From positions 42,527 through 106,526 of the forward strand of contig JAURFD010000010.1 of NCBI GenBank assembly GCA_030827125.1: a stretch of DNA of 64,000 nucleotides. Direction: 5' to 3'. This document shows, in pieces, positions 1-9,178 of the stretch. Position 1 is the first letter of the stretch, and each line of letters opens with the position of its first letter. The DNA is from Candidatus Nanopelagicales bacterium. Lineage in GTDB: Bacteria; Actinomycetota; Actinomycetes; S36-B12. The position numbers were made by a program, and so were the translations under genes. The notes under the pieces are model-generated. The model ran no database searches and was not told the origin of the DNA. It saw nothing but the letters and a program-made list of their open reading frames with translations.

Positions 1-258
1 TACGCCGAGCGAGCCGATGACCTCTTGGTGGTGAGCGGCATTCTGGTCCGACGACTGGTCATCGTGCCGTACGGGCGGATGCAGTTGGTCGACCTACGAG
101 CCGGGCCGCTGGACCGATCCCTGGGGATCACCACCGTGCAGTTGCATACGGCTGCGGCAACCACGGACGCCACCATCCCGGGCCTCTTGCCGCAGGAGGC
201 CGCCGCCCTGCGGGACCGCCTCGCGGCCCGAGGCGAGGAGCGGTCGGCGGGGCTGTGA
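1..258 (+). CDS. PH domain (YdbS-like) membrane protein, 3' part only
   Basis: The frame is open from base 1 to the TGA at 256-258, so the gene begins before the window and only its last 85 codons are present. The visible part (VVSGILVRRLVIVPYGRMQ, then a conserved tail with HTAAATTDATIPGL) matches the C-terminal half of bacterial PH domains of the YdbS/DUF304 type. These are normally short proteins with two membrane helices before the PH domain. The stop overlaps the GTG of the next gene by 4 bp, and that gene encodes the larger YdbT-like partner; such pairs are commonly encoded together. The cellular role is unknown. The membrane segments would lie outside the window, so the length cannot be judged. 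Confidence 0.75.
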   Translation, partial: YAERADDLLVVSGILVRRLVIVPYGRMQLVDLRAGPLDRSLGITTVQLHTAAATTDATIPGLLPQEAAALRDRLAARGEERSAGL

Positions 259-1649
259 GCGGTCAGGAATTCGACAAGGTCGGCGCGGCTGGGGTGGGCG
301 GTGGCGATGTCGGGCCGCGCCATGTGGCACCGCGTCGTACCGCGCCGTTGACTCCGCTGTTGCAGGGCGCTCCAGCCGTCCCCTTCTTTGTCATCTTCGC
401 CATCGGTCCGGCTGGCTCCCTGTTCGGCGACCTGGGACTTCCGATGCTCCTCGTGGGTGTACTCGGCGCCGTCCTGGGATACGCGATAGCCACGCTTTTC
501 GCCTGGTTCTCCTGGCTCAAGCGCACCTACTACTTCGATGATGAAGGTGACCTCCGGGTCGACTCCGGTGTCCTGCAGAGGTCATCTCGACGACTTCAGC
601 TGTCTCGCCTGCAGAGTGTCGACGTCGTCGCGCCGCTCCTCCCTCGCCTGGTGGGTTTGGTCGAGGTACGCGTTGAGGTGGCCGGAGCCGGGGACTCCCG
701 CATCGTCCTGCGCTATGTCACCGCGGCCGAGGGTGATCGACTGCGTCGCGAGATCTTGGCGAAGTCGACACAGGAGACCGAGTCCACGCCACTGAGGTTC
801 GGACCCGGTGAAACGGGTGATCCGATGCTGTCGGCCTCGGCGGATGTGATTGCGCGGGTGCCGACCGGACGGCTGCTCGGCGGACTGCTCTTGCGCACCG
901 TGACCGCCGGTCTGCTCGCCGCGTCCTTGTTCTTCATCGCCATCACGGTGCTGACCCAGGGGCCGGTCGGACTCGTCTTCGCGCTCGCCACCGGCGGCCT
1001 GCCGATTTTGATCGTGGTCGGGGAATTCCTCACCTACTACGGATTCACCGTCGCTCGGTCCAACGAGGGCCTTCGGCTGACCTTCGGTCTGCTATCGACG
1101 CAGCGGCGCACGGTGCCTGCCGACCGAGTGCACGCCATCGCTCTGATCTCACCGCTGCTGTGGCGCGGTCGAGGCTGGGTGCGGGTGCAACTCACGATCG
1201 CGGGGCTGGGCACCGACTCGACTCGCGGCGGACGTGACATCCTCCTCCCGGTCGCCCCCCGGCAGGAGGCCCTTCGAGTCGTGGCTGAGGTGCTCCCCGG
1301 AGTGGATCTCGATGCCCTGCCGTGGATCAGCGTCCCTCGGCGATCTCGATGGCGGTCACCGATTCAATGGCGGTTCCTCGCCTACGCCGTGACCGACCGT
1401 GTTGTGGCCGCACGCACCGGGCGCATCACGCGGCGTGTTCAGGTGGCGCCGCACGCGCGAGTCCAATCGGTCCGCGTCAGTCAGGGGCCGTGGGAGCGTT
1501 CCCTGAGCCTCGCCTCGGTTCATGCCGATCTCGCACCCGGACCCGTCCAGATCGTGGCGCACCACCTCGACATTGGCGAGGCTCGACCACTGGCGGATCG
1601 CGAGGCTGATTTGGCGCGCGCCGCACGGTTCCGGGATCTCCCGGGATGA
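255..1649 (+). CDS. YdbT-like membrane protein with repeated PH domains
   Basis: The protein has 464 aa. Two hydrophobic hairpins are visible, at about residues 42-85 and 200-248. Each is followed by a bacterial PH (DUF304) domain: about 90-155 with the motif RRLQLSRLQSVDVV, and about 250-330 with RRTVPADRVHAIAL. A third, more divergent unit lies at about 370-445 and ends in the same HADLA...GPVQIVAHHL pattern. This alternation of membrane hairpins and PH domains is typical of YdbT. The GTG start at 255 overlaps the stop of the upstream PH gene, so the two are co-transcribed. Function is not established for the family; a membrane or envelope role is inference. Confidence 0.8.
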   Translation: MSGQEFDKVGAAGVGGGDVGPRHVAPRRTAPLTPLLQGAPAVPFFVIFAIGPAGSLFGDLGLPMLLVGVLGAVLGYAIATLFAWFSWLKRTYYFDDEGDLRVDSGVLQRSSRRLQLSRLQSVDVVAPLLPRLVGLVEVRVEVAGAGDSRIVLRYVTAAEGDRLRREILAKSTQETESTPLRFGPGETGDPMLSASADVIARVPTGRLLGGLLLRTVTAGLLAASLFFIAITVLTQGPVGLVFALATGGLPILIVVGEFLTYYGFTVARSNEGLRLTFGLLSTQRRTVPADRVHAIALISPLLWRGRGWVRVQLTIAGLGTDSTRGGRDILLPVAPRQEALRVVAEVLPGVDLDALPWISVPRRSRWRSPIQWRFLAYAVTDRVVAARTGRITRRVQVAPHARVQSVRVSQGPWERSLSLASVHADLAPGPVQIVAHHLDIGEARPLADREADLARAARFRDLPG

Positions 1650-2620
1650 GGCCCTGGTCGGTGGCGTGGTCATCGGCCGCCGACCTGTTCTGGCGACGTG
1701 AATCACCGGGTGACCACTTCCGCACGTCCGTCAGCGATCTGCTGGCGGAGCGCATGATCGATGAACTCCACCTGATCGATCGTCGGCTCGCTAACCCGCC
1801 GGAGTTGACCGTTCTCGATGTCGGTGCCGGCAACGGTGAACTGTTGCGCGCCATTCGCGCGTGCGCGCCACCGGACCTCCTACCTCGCCTTCGCCTGATG
1901 GGCCTTGATCTGCGGCCCTGCCCGGACGCGGACCTGGAATGGATCGTGGCGCGAACACCGACGGCGAGCCTGCCCCTTGGACCCGTTGTGGGGCTGGTCA
2001 TGGCCCACGAGTGGCTCGATGAGGTCCCGTGCGATGTCGTCGAACGGGACGGCGACGGTCACGACCGGCTCGTGTTGGTGGACGACGGGGGCGTCGAGGA
2101 ACTTGGTCCATCGCTCACCGACGTTGCGGCCTGCGCGGACCTCGGCGTTGACTCGGTTGCGGCCGTTGATTGGGTTGCGCGCTGGTGGCCGCTCCGCGAG
2201 GTGGGGGATCGCGCAGAGGTGGGTGTTGGTCGAGATCGAGCCTGGCGCTGGCTGACGACCCTCATCGCGGACGGCACCGCACTCGCCAGCGACTATGGGC
2301 ACCTCGTCACGCAGCGGCTCACGGATCAGCGGGCGGGCACCCTGGTCGGCTACCGGCATGGCCGGGTCGTTCACCCCGTCCCGGACGGGCGTGTCAATCT
2401 CACGGCACATGTGGCGGTCGATTCCTGTGCGGCGCAGGTCCCGGGTTCCACGTTCCACACACAGCGCGAGATGCTGTCGTTTGTGAGCACATCGCCTCCC
2501 GTGGGTGCGACCGGGCCGGATCGTGCCCGCCATGTGGCCCGGATGTCGACTCTTGCTCGCCTGCGCGATCCCGCTGGCCCCGGCGCTTTCTACTGGTTGC
2601 GATGGGATCGATTCGCGTGA
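1646..2620 (+). CDS. MidA-family SAM-dependent methyltransferase
   Basis: The protein has 324 aa with a class I methyltransferase fold. The SAM-binding motif I is VLDVGAGNGEL (56-66). It is followed by AHEWLDEVP (120-128), the counterpart of the NELLDALP signature of the MidA/NDUFAF7 family (DUF185), then DYGH (216-219) and GTLVGYRHG (231-239). In mitochondria NDUFAF7 dimethylates an arginine of the complex I subunit NDUFS2; the bacterial target is not established. The ATG overlaps the preceding stop by 4 bp, and the next gene starts with a GTG that overlaps this stop. It is therefore inside the operon that leads to panC. The family call is good; the substrate is unknown. Confidence 0.78.
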   Translation: MRPWSVAWSSAADLFWRRESPGDHFRTSVSDLLAERMIDELHLIDRRLANPPELTVLDVGAGNGELLRAIRACAPPDLLPRLRLMGLDLRPCPDADLEWIVARTPTASLPLGPVVGLVMAHEWLDEVPCDVVERDGDGHDRLVLVDDGGVEELGPSLTDVAACADLGVDSVAAVDWVARWWPLREVGDRAEVGVGRDRAWRWLTTLIADGTALASDYGHLVTQRLTDQRAGTLVGYRHGRVVHPVPDGRVNLTAHVAVDSCAAQVPGSTFHTQREMLSFVSTSPPVGATGPDRARHVARMSTLARLRDPAGPGAFYWLRWDRFA

Positions 2621-3522
2621 CCGCCTTCCCGGATGACCTGGTGAGTCCACCGCCGCGGCTGCGCGTGGGCATCGTGGGCAGTGGCCGGGTGGGAGCTGTC
2701 CTCGGCGCCGCGCTTCGACGGACTGGACACGACGTCACCGCGGTGTCCGCACGGAGCGACCTGTCTCGTGTCCGCGCAGAGGCATTGCTCCCCGGTGTGC
2801 CCATCGTCGCGCCCACGGAGGTGCCGGCCGGCGCCGATCTGGTGATGGTGGCGGTGCCCGACGATCACCTGGCGCGCGTCGTCAACGACCTGCGGCCAGT
2901 GGTCGCGGCAGGGCAGATCGTCATGCACGTCTCGGGACGTCACGGTCTGGATATCTTGGCACCGCTTGTGGGTGCGGTGCCGATTGCCGCTCACCCCGTC
3001 ATGACGTTCACCGGGACCAGCCTGGACCTCGGCCGCCTCGAGGACTGTCCGTTCGGGGTGACCGCTTCCGATGCCGCCTACCCCATTGCCGCGGCGCTCG
3101 TCGTCGAGATGGGTGGCGACCCAATCCGCGTCGACGATGCTGAGCGCATCGCCTACCACGCGGCCCTGGCGCACGGTGCGAACCACCTGGTCACGCTGGT
3201 CGCGCAGACCCTCGACCTCCTGGACGAGGCGGGCGTGGAGGACCCGGCCCGGATGGCTCGACCACTCCTCGCGGCGGCCTTGGACAATGCACTACGCGAA
3301 GGAGATCGTGCGTTGACGGGCCCGGTAGCGCGCGGCGATGTCGCGACCGTTCGCGCGCATCTGCAGCAGTTGACCGATCCGGACCTCGCCGCGGCGTACC
3401 GGGCCATGGCACGAGCGACGGTGCGTCGCGCGGTAGCCTCCGGCATGCTCAGCCCGGCGGCCGCGGAGCCCCTCATCGATCTCTTCGACACGCGCCTCCC
3501 TGACGAGGACGCCGCCGAGTGA
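2617..3522 (+). CDS. Rossmann-fold/DUF2520 protein upstream of panC
   Basis: I chose the GTG at 2617, giving 301 aa, because it forms the GTGA overlap used throughout this operon. An in-frame ATG at 2602 is an alternative. The N-terminal half is a dinucleotide-binding Rossmann domain with GSGRVG at 21-26 and a substrate-side motif HPVMTFTG near residue 127. The C-terminal half from about 150 is the helical DUF2520 region, giving a ketopantoate reductase/6-phosphogluconate dehydrogenase-like architecture. In actinobacteria this gene almost always sits directly before panC. A role as a pantothenate-pathway reductase (PanE-like) is attractive from that context but is inference. Confidence 0.8.
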   Translation: MTAFPDDLVSPPPRLRVGIVGSGRVGAVLGAALRRTGHDVTAVSARSDLSRVRAEALLPGVPIVAPTEVPAGADLVMVAVPDDHLARVVNDLRPVVAAGQIVMHVSGRHGLDILAPLVGAVPIAAHPVMTFTGTSLDLGRLEDCPFGVTASDAAYPIAAALVVEMGGDPIRVDDAERIAYHAALAHGANHLVTLVAQTLDLLDEAGVEDPARMARPLLAAALDNALREGDRALTGPVARGDVATVRAHLQQLTDPDLAAAYRAMARATVRRAVASGMLSPAAAEPLIDLFDTRLPDEDAAE

Positions 3523-4367
3523 TCAGCGTTGTTACGACGAAGGTCGAGGTCCTTGGTCTGCTCCCCATCGCCGGTCGTACCGCCGTGGTGCCGACGATGG
3601 GGGCCTTGCATCGGGGCCATGCTGCCCTGATCGAGGGTGCGCGGGACGCAGTCGGATCGCAGGGCCGCGTCATCGTCACGGTGTTCGTCAACCCCACGCA
3701 GTTCGGGGAGGGCGAAGACTTCGAGCGGTATCCACGAACACTTGAGTCCGACTTGCGCATGGCGGAAAGCGCCGGTGCTGATGTCGTCTGGGCGCCGACG
3801 ACCGATGAGGTCTATGACACCGACGGTGTCGCGGCAGCCATCACCGTGGATCCCGGACCCCTCGGCACACAACTGGAAGGTGCGAGTCGGCCTGGGCACT
3901 TCGCCGGGGTCCTCACGGTCGTCGCCAAACTGCTCCTCGTGACTCGCGCGGACGTGGCTTACTTCGGTGAGAAGGACTACCAGCAACTCACGTTGATTCG
4001 CGCGATGGCCACGGCTCTGGATCTGCCTGTCGAGATCGTCGGCCTCCCGACCGTGCGCGATGACGATGGCCTGGCCCTGAGTAGTCGCAATCGCTACCTC
4101 AGTGCTGAACAGCGCGTGCTGGCAAGTCGTATTCCCACGGCGATGGAGTCGGGCACACGGGCCGCAACGCATGGTGCGGAGGCGGTGATCGACGCGGTCA
4201 CGGCAGCCCTGGACGATCCCGGTCTTGATATCGACTACATCGAGGTACGTGACACCGACCTGTCGCCCGCCCCACCGTTTGGGGCCGCGCGACTGCTCCT
4301 CGCGGTACGTGTTGGTGACACCCGCCTCATCGACAACGTCGCGATCACCCTGGGCGGGGCTTCGTGA
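3519..4367 (+). CDS. panC: pantothenate synthetase
   Basis: PanC condenses D-pantoate with beta-alanine using ATP to give pantothenate, the CoA precursor. The 282-aa length is normal. The nucleotidyltransferase HIGH-like motif is in PTMGALHRGH (25-34). The pantoate/ATP-binding segments GASRPGHFAGV, FGEKDYQQL (about 150) and SSRNRYLS (about 188) are all intact. It starts with GTG at 3519, overlapping the upstream stop as GTGA, and its own stop overlaps nadB the same way. The usual neighbour panD, which would supply beta-alanine, is not present here; nadB follows directly. Regulation cannot be seen because the promoter must lie far upstream. Confidence 0.96.
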   Translation: MISVVTTKVEVLGLLPIAGRTAVVPTMGALHRGHAALIEGARDAVGSQGRVIVTVFVNPTQFGEGEDFERYPRTLESDLRMAESAGADVVWAPTTDEVYDTDGVAAAITVDPGPLGTQLEGASRPGHFAGVLTVVAKLLLVTRADVAYFGEKDYQQLTLIRAMATALDLPVEIVGLPTVRDDDGLALSSRNRYLSAEQRVLASRIPTAMESGTRAATHGAEAVIDAVTAALDDPGLDIDYIEVRDTDLSPAPPFGAARLLLAVRVGDTRLIDNVAITLGGAS

Positions 4368-6001
4368 CGACACTGCGCGCGCCGGCTCCCGGGTGGTCGG
4401 TCGAAGCCGATGCCGTCATCGTGGGATCCGGGGTCGCCGGGTTGACCGCCGCACTTCATGTACGTCGTACCGGTCGACGTGTCGTCCTCGTCACGAAGAG
4501 CAAGGTCGAGGAGGGCTCGACGCGATGGGCGCAGGGCGGGATCGCCGCCGCGCTCGCCGAGGATGACTCTCCGGAGGAGCATCTGCGCGACACTCTCGTG
4601 GCCGGCGCTGGACTCTGCGACGTCGCTGCCGTCAGGGCGCTCGTCACCGAGGGCCCTGATGCCGTGCGCGCCCTTATCGCCTGGGGTGCCGCCTTCGATC
4701 GGGATCTCACCGGCGCCCTGAGCCTCACGCGCGAAGGCGGCCACCTCCGCGACCGCATCGCGCACGCGGGTGGCGACGCGACCGGAGCGGAGGTTTCGCG
4801 CGCCCTTGTCGCCGCCGTCGCTCAGGACCCCGGGATCGAGTTGATCGAGGACGCGCTGGCCCTTGACCTGCTGCGCGACGACACCGGCGCCGCCCAGGGG
4901 GTATCGCTGCACGTCATGGGCCAGGGCACCCGCGATGGCGTCGGCGCGGCACTGGCACCCGTCGTCATCTTGGCTACGGGCGGTTTCGGTCAGGTCTTCG
5001 CGCAGACGACCAATCCCGCGGTGGCCACCGGTGATGGCGTGGCGCTGGCCCTGCGTGCGGGGGCGGAAGTCGCGGACCTGGAGTTCGTGCAGTTCCATCC
5101 GACCGTGCTCTGGCTGGGACCTGAGGCGCGTGGGCAGCAGCCGCTCGTCTCCGAAGCGGTGCGCGGCGAGGGCGCCCTCCTCCGGGATCTCGACGGGGAC
5201 CGCTTCATGGTCGACGTTCATCCCCTCGCCGAACTTGCCCCGCGGGATGTCGTTTCTCGGGCAATCAAGCGACGCATGATGGAGACGGGCGCACCGCACG
5301 TGTGGCTCGATGGGCGTGACTTCGGTCATGAGGTCTGGCAGGCACGATTCCCAACCATCCTGGCCAGCTGTCGACATCACGGCATCGATCCGGTGACCGA
5401 GCTCATCCCCGTCGCGCCCGCCTCCCACTATGTCTCGGGAGGCGTGCTCACGGATCTCGATGGCCGCGCATCGATTCAGGGATTGTTTGCGTGCGGCGAG
5501 GTCGCGTGTACCGGAGTTCATGGGGCCAATCGACTGGCAAGCAACTCTCTCCTCGAAGGGTTGGTCTTCGCGGCACGCATCGGTCGCGTCCTCGAGCGGG
5601 AGACCTTCGAGGTGCGCCCTGTCAACGTGAGCGCGCAGCCGGGTCGACTTATTGCGCAGGCCGACCTCAGGACCATCCAGCAAACGATGACGGACGAAGC
5701 GAGTGTCATTCGTAGTGCAGACTCGCTGGCCCGTGCCCGGACCGTGCTGGACGAGCTGCCCGATTCGGGGCAGCCGAGCACGGAGGACTGGGAGACGACG
5801 AACCTGCACGCGGTGGCGCGGGTTCTGCTTGACCAGGCGCTGGTGCGCGAGGAGACGCGTGGCTCCCACTGGCGCGAAGACTTCCCCGAACGCAACGACG
5901 AACGATGGCGGGTCCGCCTGGTCTCGCGGCTCACCCCCGAAGGCGATGTCGTCGTCCGTCGTGAGACGGTGACGGGCGGAGGACATGACGATGCCCAGTA
6001 G
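4364..6001 (+). CDS. nadB: L-aspartate oxidase
   Basis: NadB oxidises L-aspartate to iminoaspartate with FAD, the first step of de novo NAD synthesis. The protein has 545 aa. The FAD-binding motif GSGVAG is at 21-26, followed by STRWAQGGIAA (about 51-61), then EFVQFHPT, SEAVRGEGA, HYVSGGV (about 356) and the C-terminal flavin motif GANRLASNSLLEGLVF. The order matches the succinate dehydrogenase/fumarate reductase flavoprotein superfamily. The NadB assignment is secured by nadC immediately downstream, which overlaps by 17 bp. The quinolinate synthase gene nadA, the usual third member, is not in the window. GTG start, 4-bp overlap with panC. Confidence 0.94.
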   Translation: MTTLRAPAPGWSVEADAVIVGSGVAGLTAALHVRRTGRRVVLVTKSKVEEGSTRWAQGGIAAALAEDDSPEEHLRDTLVAGAGLCDVAAVRALVTEGPDAVRALIAWGAAFDRDLTGALSLTREGGHLRDRIAHAGGDATGAEVSRALVAAVAQDPGIELIEDALALDLLRDDTGAAQGVSLHVMGQGTRDGVGAALAPVVILATGGFGQVFAQTTNPAVATGDGVALALRAGAEVADLEFVQFHPTVLWLGPEARGQQPLVSEAVRGEGALLRDLDGDRFMVDVHPLAELAPRDVVSRAIKRRMMETGAPHVWLDGRDFGHEVWQARFPTILASCRHHGIDPVTELIPVAPASHYVSGGVLTDLDGRASIQGLFACGEVACTGVHGANRLASNSLLEGLVFAARIGRVLERETFEVRPVNVSAQPGRLIAQADLRTIQQTMTDEASVIRSADSLARARTVLDELPDSGQPSTEDWETTNLHAVARVLLDQALVREETRGSHWREDFPERNDERWRVRLVSRLTPEGDVVVRRETVTGGGHDDAQ

Positions 6002-6884
6002 CCCCACGTCGGAGATGACGTCGCTGTTGAGCGAGGCCGGTCTCGATGTCGGCGCGGTGACCGACCTGGTGGACCGTGCCCTGGCCGAAGACCTCGACGG
6101 TGGCGTGGACGTGACGTCTGCGGCCACCGTCCCGCCGGAGCAGCGCGGTGAACTTGACCTCGTCGCCCGGGCCGGCGGCGTTGCCGCCGGCATCCCGGTC
6201 GCAGCCCTCGTCTTCGATCGGGCCAGCGAAGGGCGGGTCACGGTGAGCCTTCGCTGCGCCGATGGTGCAGCCGTGGTCCCCGGTGATGTGCTTCTGGCCG
6301 CCACGGGTCCGGTGCGCGACCTCCTCCTTGCCGAGCGGACCGCGCTGAATCTGCTCTGTCACCTCTCGGGCATCGCGACCGCCACGCGCGCCTGGGTGGA
6401 GGCCCTCGGGACCACCGCCACGAAGGTTCGGGACACGCGCAAGACGACACCGGGGCTGCGCAAACTCGAGAAGTACGCCGTGCGATGTGGTGGTGGCGTC
6501 AACCACCGGATGTCGCTCAGCGACGCCGCTCTGGTCAAGGACAACCATGTTGTCGCTGCGGGGGGAGTCGCACAGGCTTTCCGCGCGGTGCGCGCCTTGG
6601 ACCCCGACATTCCCCTCGAGGTCGAGGTGGATTCGCTGGACCAGCTCGACGAGGTCCTCCGGGCCGGTGCCGACCTCGTCCTGCTCGACAATTTCACCCC
6701 CGAGCAGATGTCCGAGGCGGTACGTCGTACGGCGGGCCGCGCTCGACTCGAAGCCTCGGGTGGTCTCACATTGGAGTCGGCGCGGGCCGTGGGGCAGACA
6801 GGCGTCGACTTCGTGGCCGTTGGGGCCCTCACCCACTCCGCTCCGATTCTCGACATCGGTGCTGACCTTCGGGAGTCATCGTGA
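5985..6884 (+). CDS. nadC: nicotinate-nucleotide pyrophosphorylase (carboxylating)
   Basis: NadC converts quinolinate and PRPP to nicotinate mononucleotide, CO2 and PPi. It is 299 aa. Diagnostic motifs are RDTRKTTPGLR (about 149), KYAVRCGGGVNHR with the PRPP/quinolinate-binding residues, ALVKDNH, EVEVDSL, LLDNF and EASGGL (about 256). The ATG at 5985 lies inside the end of nadB, a 17-bp overlap that suggests translational coupling. The stop overlaps the GTG of coaX. Everything expected of an active enzyme is visible. Confidence 0.96.
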   Translation: MTMPSSPTSEMTSLLSEAGLDVGAVTDLVDRALAEDLDGGVDVTSAATVPPEQRGELDLVARAGGVAAGIPVAALVFDRASEGRVTVSLRCADGAAVVPGDVLLAATGPVRDLLLAERTALNLLCHLSGIATATRAWVEALGTTATKVRDTRKTTPGLRKLEKYAVRCGGGVNHRMSLSDAALVKDNHVVAAGGVAQAFRAVRALDPDIPLEVEVDSLDQLDEVLRAGADLVLLDNFTPEQMSEAVRRTAGRARLEASGGLTLESARAVGQTGVDFVAVGALTHSAPILDIGADLRESS

Positions 6885-7642
6885 CCCTTCTCGCCATAGA
6901 CATCGGCAACACCAACACGGTGCTGGGCATGTTCGACGGCGCCAACCTCGTGCGGTCGTGGCGTGTGACGACGCACCCGCGGGCTACTGCCGATGAGATT
7001 GCGTTGACCTTCCACGGTCTGCTTGAGGGTTGCGATCCGGTAACCGGCATTGCGATGTGCTCGACGGTCCCCTCGGTACTGCGGGAAATGCGCACGATGC
7101 TCGACCGCTATTTCGACGACCTCCCCAAGGTAATCGTCGAGCCGGGGACAAAGACCGGCGTGCCCATCCTCACTGACAATCCGCGAGAGGTGGGGGCGGA
7201 TCGCATCGTCAACACGATGGCGGCCTTCCACCTCTACGGTGGCCCGTCCATCGTGGTCGACTTCGGCACGTCGACGAATCTGGACTGCGTGTCCGCGAAC
7301 GGCGAGTTCCTCGGCGGGGCGCTCGCCCCCGGGATTGAGATCTCCCTCGACGCTCTCGCGTCGCGTGCGGCACAACTGCGCAAGGTCGAGCTCGTCCCGC
7401 CGCGGTCGGTGATCGGCAAGAACACGGTGGAGGCGCTGCAGTCCGGGGCGCTCTACGGATTTGCGGGCCAGGTGGATGGATTGGTGCGCCGGCTAAACGT
7501 GGAGTTGGGCGGCGTGAAGGCGGTTATCGCGACTGGCGGGCTCGCCCCCATCGTTGTCCCAGAGTCCGAGACGATCACCGATCATGACCCGGACCTCACC
7601 CTCGTGGGGCTGCGCCTGGTGTACGAGCGGAACGTCCCCTGA
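6881..7642 (+). CDS. coaX: type III pantothenate kinase
   Basis: CoaX phosphorylates pantothenate, the first committed step to CoA. It belongs to the ASKHA fold and needs a monovalent cation. At 253 aa it has the expected length. Motifs are the phosphate-binding DIGNTN (7-12), the aspartate-containing GADRIVNT (about 105) and DFGTSTNLD (about 126; DFGTATTFD is more usual), then GALAPGIEIS and ATGGLAP. In many actinobacteria this gene sits between the pantothenate genes and lysS, as here. It overlaps nadC by 4 bp and is followed by a 36-bp gap that contains the lysS promoter. Confidence 0.93.
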   Translation: MTLLAIDIGNTNTVLGMFDGANLVRSWRVTTHPRATADEIALTFHGLLEGCDPVTGIAMCSTVPSVLREMRTMLDRYFDDLPKVIVEPGTKTGVPILTDNPREVGADRIVNTMAAFHLYGGPSIVVDFGTSTNLDCVSANGEFLGGALAPGIEISLDALASRAAQLRKVELVPPRSVIGKNTVEALQSGALYGFAGQVDGLVRRLNVELGGVKAVIATGGLAPIVVPESETITDHDPDLTLVGLRLVYERNVP

Positions 7643-7664
7643 TGGTCGGGCAGAAGTGCGCGAC

Positions 7665-7670
7665 TACCCT
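7665..7670 (+). promoter_or_regulatory. -10 box of leaderless lysS promoter
   Basis: TACCCT (TANNNT type) ends 8 nt before the GTG of lysS and no Shine-Dalgarno sequence is present. This is the arrangement expected when transcription begins at the start codon. No convincing -35 box. Confidence 0.5.
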
Positions 7671-7678
7671 TGCCTCCC

Positions 7679-9178
7679 GTGACGGAGGAATTGCAGGACG
7701 ATCTACCCGAGCAGATGCGGATTCGCCGGGAGAAGCGTGATCGACTGCTGGAAATGGGTCAGCACCCTTATCCCGTGCGCCTGCCCCTGACACACACCAT
7801 CGCGCAGATTCGCGCGGCGCACGAGGGGCTCGAACCCGATGTGACCACGGGGGAGTTGGTGGGCATCGCGGGGCGTGTCATCTTCCTGCGCAACACCGGC
7901 AAACTGTGCTTCGCCACGCTGCGTGCCGGGGACGGGACCGAGATCCAAGCGATGGTCTCGCTCGCCTCGGTGGGCGAGGAGGCACTCGAGGACTTCAAAC
8001 GCTTAGTCGACCTCGGGGACCATCTCTTCGTCCACGGTGAGGTGATCACGTCGCGCAGGGGTGAACTGTCGGTCATGGCTGACGAATGGCGTATGGCGAG
8101 CAAGTCGCTGCGACCACTCCCGGTCGCCCATAAGCCACTCAGTGAAGAGACGCGTGTGCGGCAACGCTATGTGGATCTCATCGTCCGGCCCGAGGCGCGA
8201 GAGATGGCGCGAATTCGGGTCCTCGTCCTGGCGAGCATCAGGCGCAGCCTGGCCAAGCGCGGATACCTGGAGATCGAGACGCCGCTCCTGCAGACGCAGC
8301 AGGGTGGAGCGACAGCGCGCCCGTTCATCACGCACTCCCACGCCTTTGACCTTGACCTCTACCTGCGCATTGCGCCAGAGCTCTTCCTCAAGCGCGCCCT
8401 CGTCGGTGGACTCGAGCGTGTCTTCGAGGTCAATCGCAACTTCCGCAACGAAGGGGCGGACTCGACCCACTCACCGGAGTACGTCGCCCTTGAGTTCTAT
8501 GCGGCGTACGAGGACTACCGGGATGTCGCGCGGACAACGCGCGAGATCATTCAGGCGGCGGCGGTCGCGGCCACGGGGAGCATGGTGGTCACCCACGCCG
8601 ACGGCAGCGTTCACGATCTGTCCGGCGAGTGGCCCGAGATCGATCTGTTTGAGGCTGTCTCCGCCGCGGTGGGCCGCGACATCACGCCCGCCACGCCGCT
8701 AGAAGAACTCGATGCGCTGGTGCGCGCGGCAGGGATTGAGCCGGCTCCCACCTGGATTGCGGGCAAGTACGTCGAGGAACTCCTCGAGCACTACGTCGTT
8801 CCCGGCTTCACCGGCCCCACCTTTGTCATGAACTATCCGGAGGACACGTCGCCGTTGACGCGCCAACACCCGGATCGTCCCGGCGTGGTCGAGAAGTGGG
8901 ATCTCTACATCAACGGATACGAGCAGGCGACGGGTTATTCGGAGTTGGCCGATCCGGTGATTCAGCGCGAGCGCCTCGTCGCTCAGGCGGAGTTGGCTGA
9001 CCGCGGTGATGACGAGGCGATGCCGGTGGATGAGGACTTCCTGCGGGCCCTGGAGATCGGCATGCCTCCCGCCGGCGGCGTCGGTGTCGGCGTTGATCGA
9101 CTGCTGATGTCTCTGACCGGACTCGGAATCCGCGAGACGATCCTTTTCCCGCTCGTGAAGCCGGAGGCCCGCGGGTGA
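7679..9178 (+). CDS. lysS: lysyl-tRNA synthetase, class II
   Basis: LysS charges tRNA-Lys. The chosen GTG at 7679 gives 499 aa and sits 8 nt after a TACCCT box; a TTG at 7670 is also in frame. An N-terminal OB-fold anticodon-binding domain (about 55-160, with [18 protein letters not shown]) precedes the class II catalytic domain. Motif 2 reads [13 protein letters not shown] (about 247) and motif 3 [11 protein letters not shown] (about 468). The lysine pocket stretch [18 protein letters not shown] is intact. It has the stand-alone LysS length, without the membrane domain of LysX-type fusions. It follows coaX and leads with a 4-bp overlap into the acetyltransferase gene. Confidence 0.96.
   Translation: MTEELQDDLPEQMRIRREKRDRLLEMGQHPYPVRLPLTHTIAQIRAAHEGLEPDVTTGELVGIAGRVIFLRNTGKLCFATLRAGDGTEIQAMVSLASVGEEALEDFKRLVDLGDHLFVHGEVITSRRGELSVMADEWRMASKSLRPLPVAHKPLSEETRVRQRYVDLIVRPEAREMARIRVLVLASIRRSLAKRGYLEIETPLLQTQQGGATARPFITHSHAFDLDLYLRIAPELFLKRALVGGLERVFEVNRNFRNEGADSTHSPEYVALEFYAAYEDYRDVARTTREIIQAAAVAATGSMVVTHADGSVHDLSGEWPEIDLFEAVSAAVGRDITPATPLEELDALVRAAGIEPAPTWIAGKYVEELLEHYVVPGFTGPTFVMNYPEDTSPLTRQHPDRPGVVEKWDLYINGYEQATGYSELADPVIQRERLVAQAELADRGDDEAMPVDEDFLRALEIGMPPAGGVGVGVDRLLMSLTGLGIRETILFPLVKPEARG

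Noticed and set aside
4235..6304. 689-codon open frame on the minus strand across panC, nadB and nadC
   Set aside because: Antisense shadow of three well-recognised genes; low-complexity Arg/Gly/Ala-rich translation typical of high-GC codon bias.
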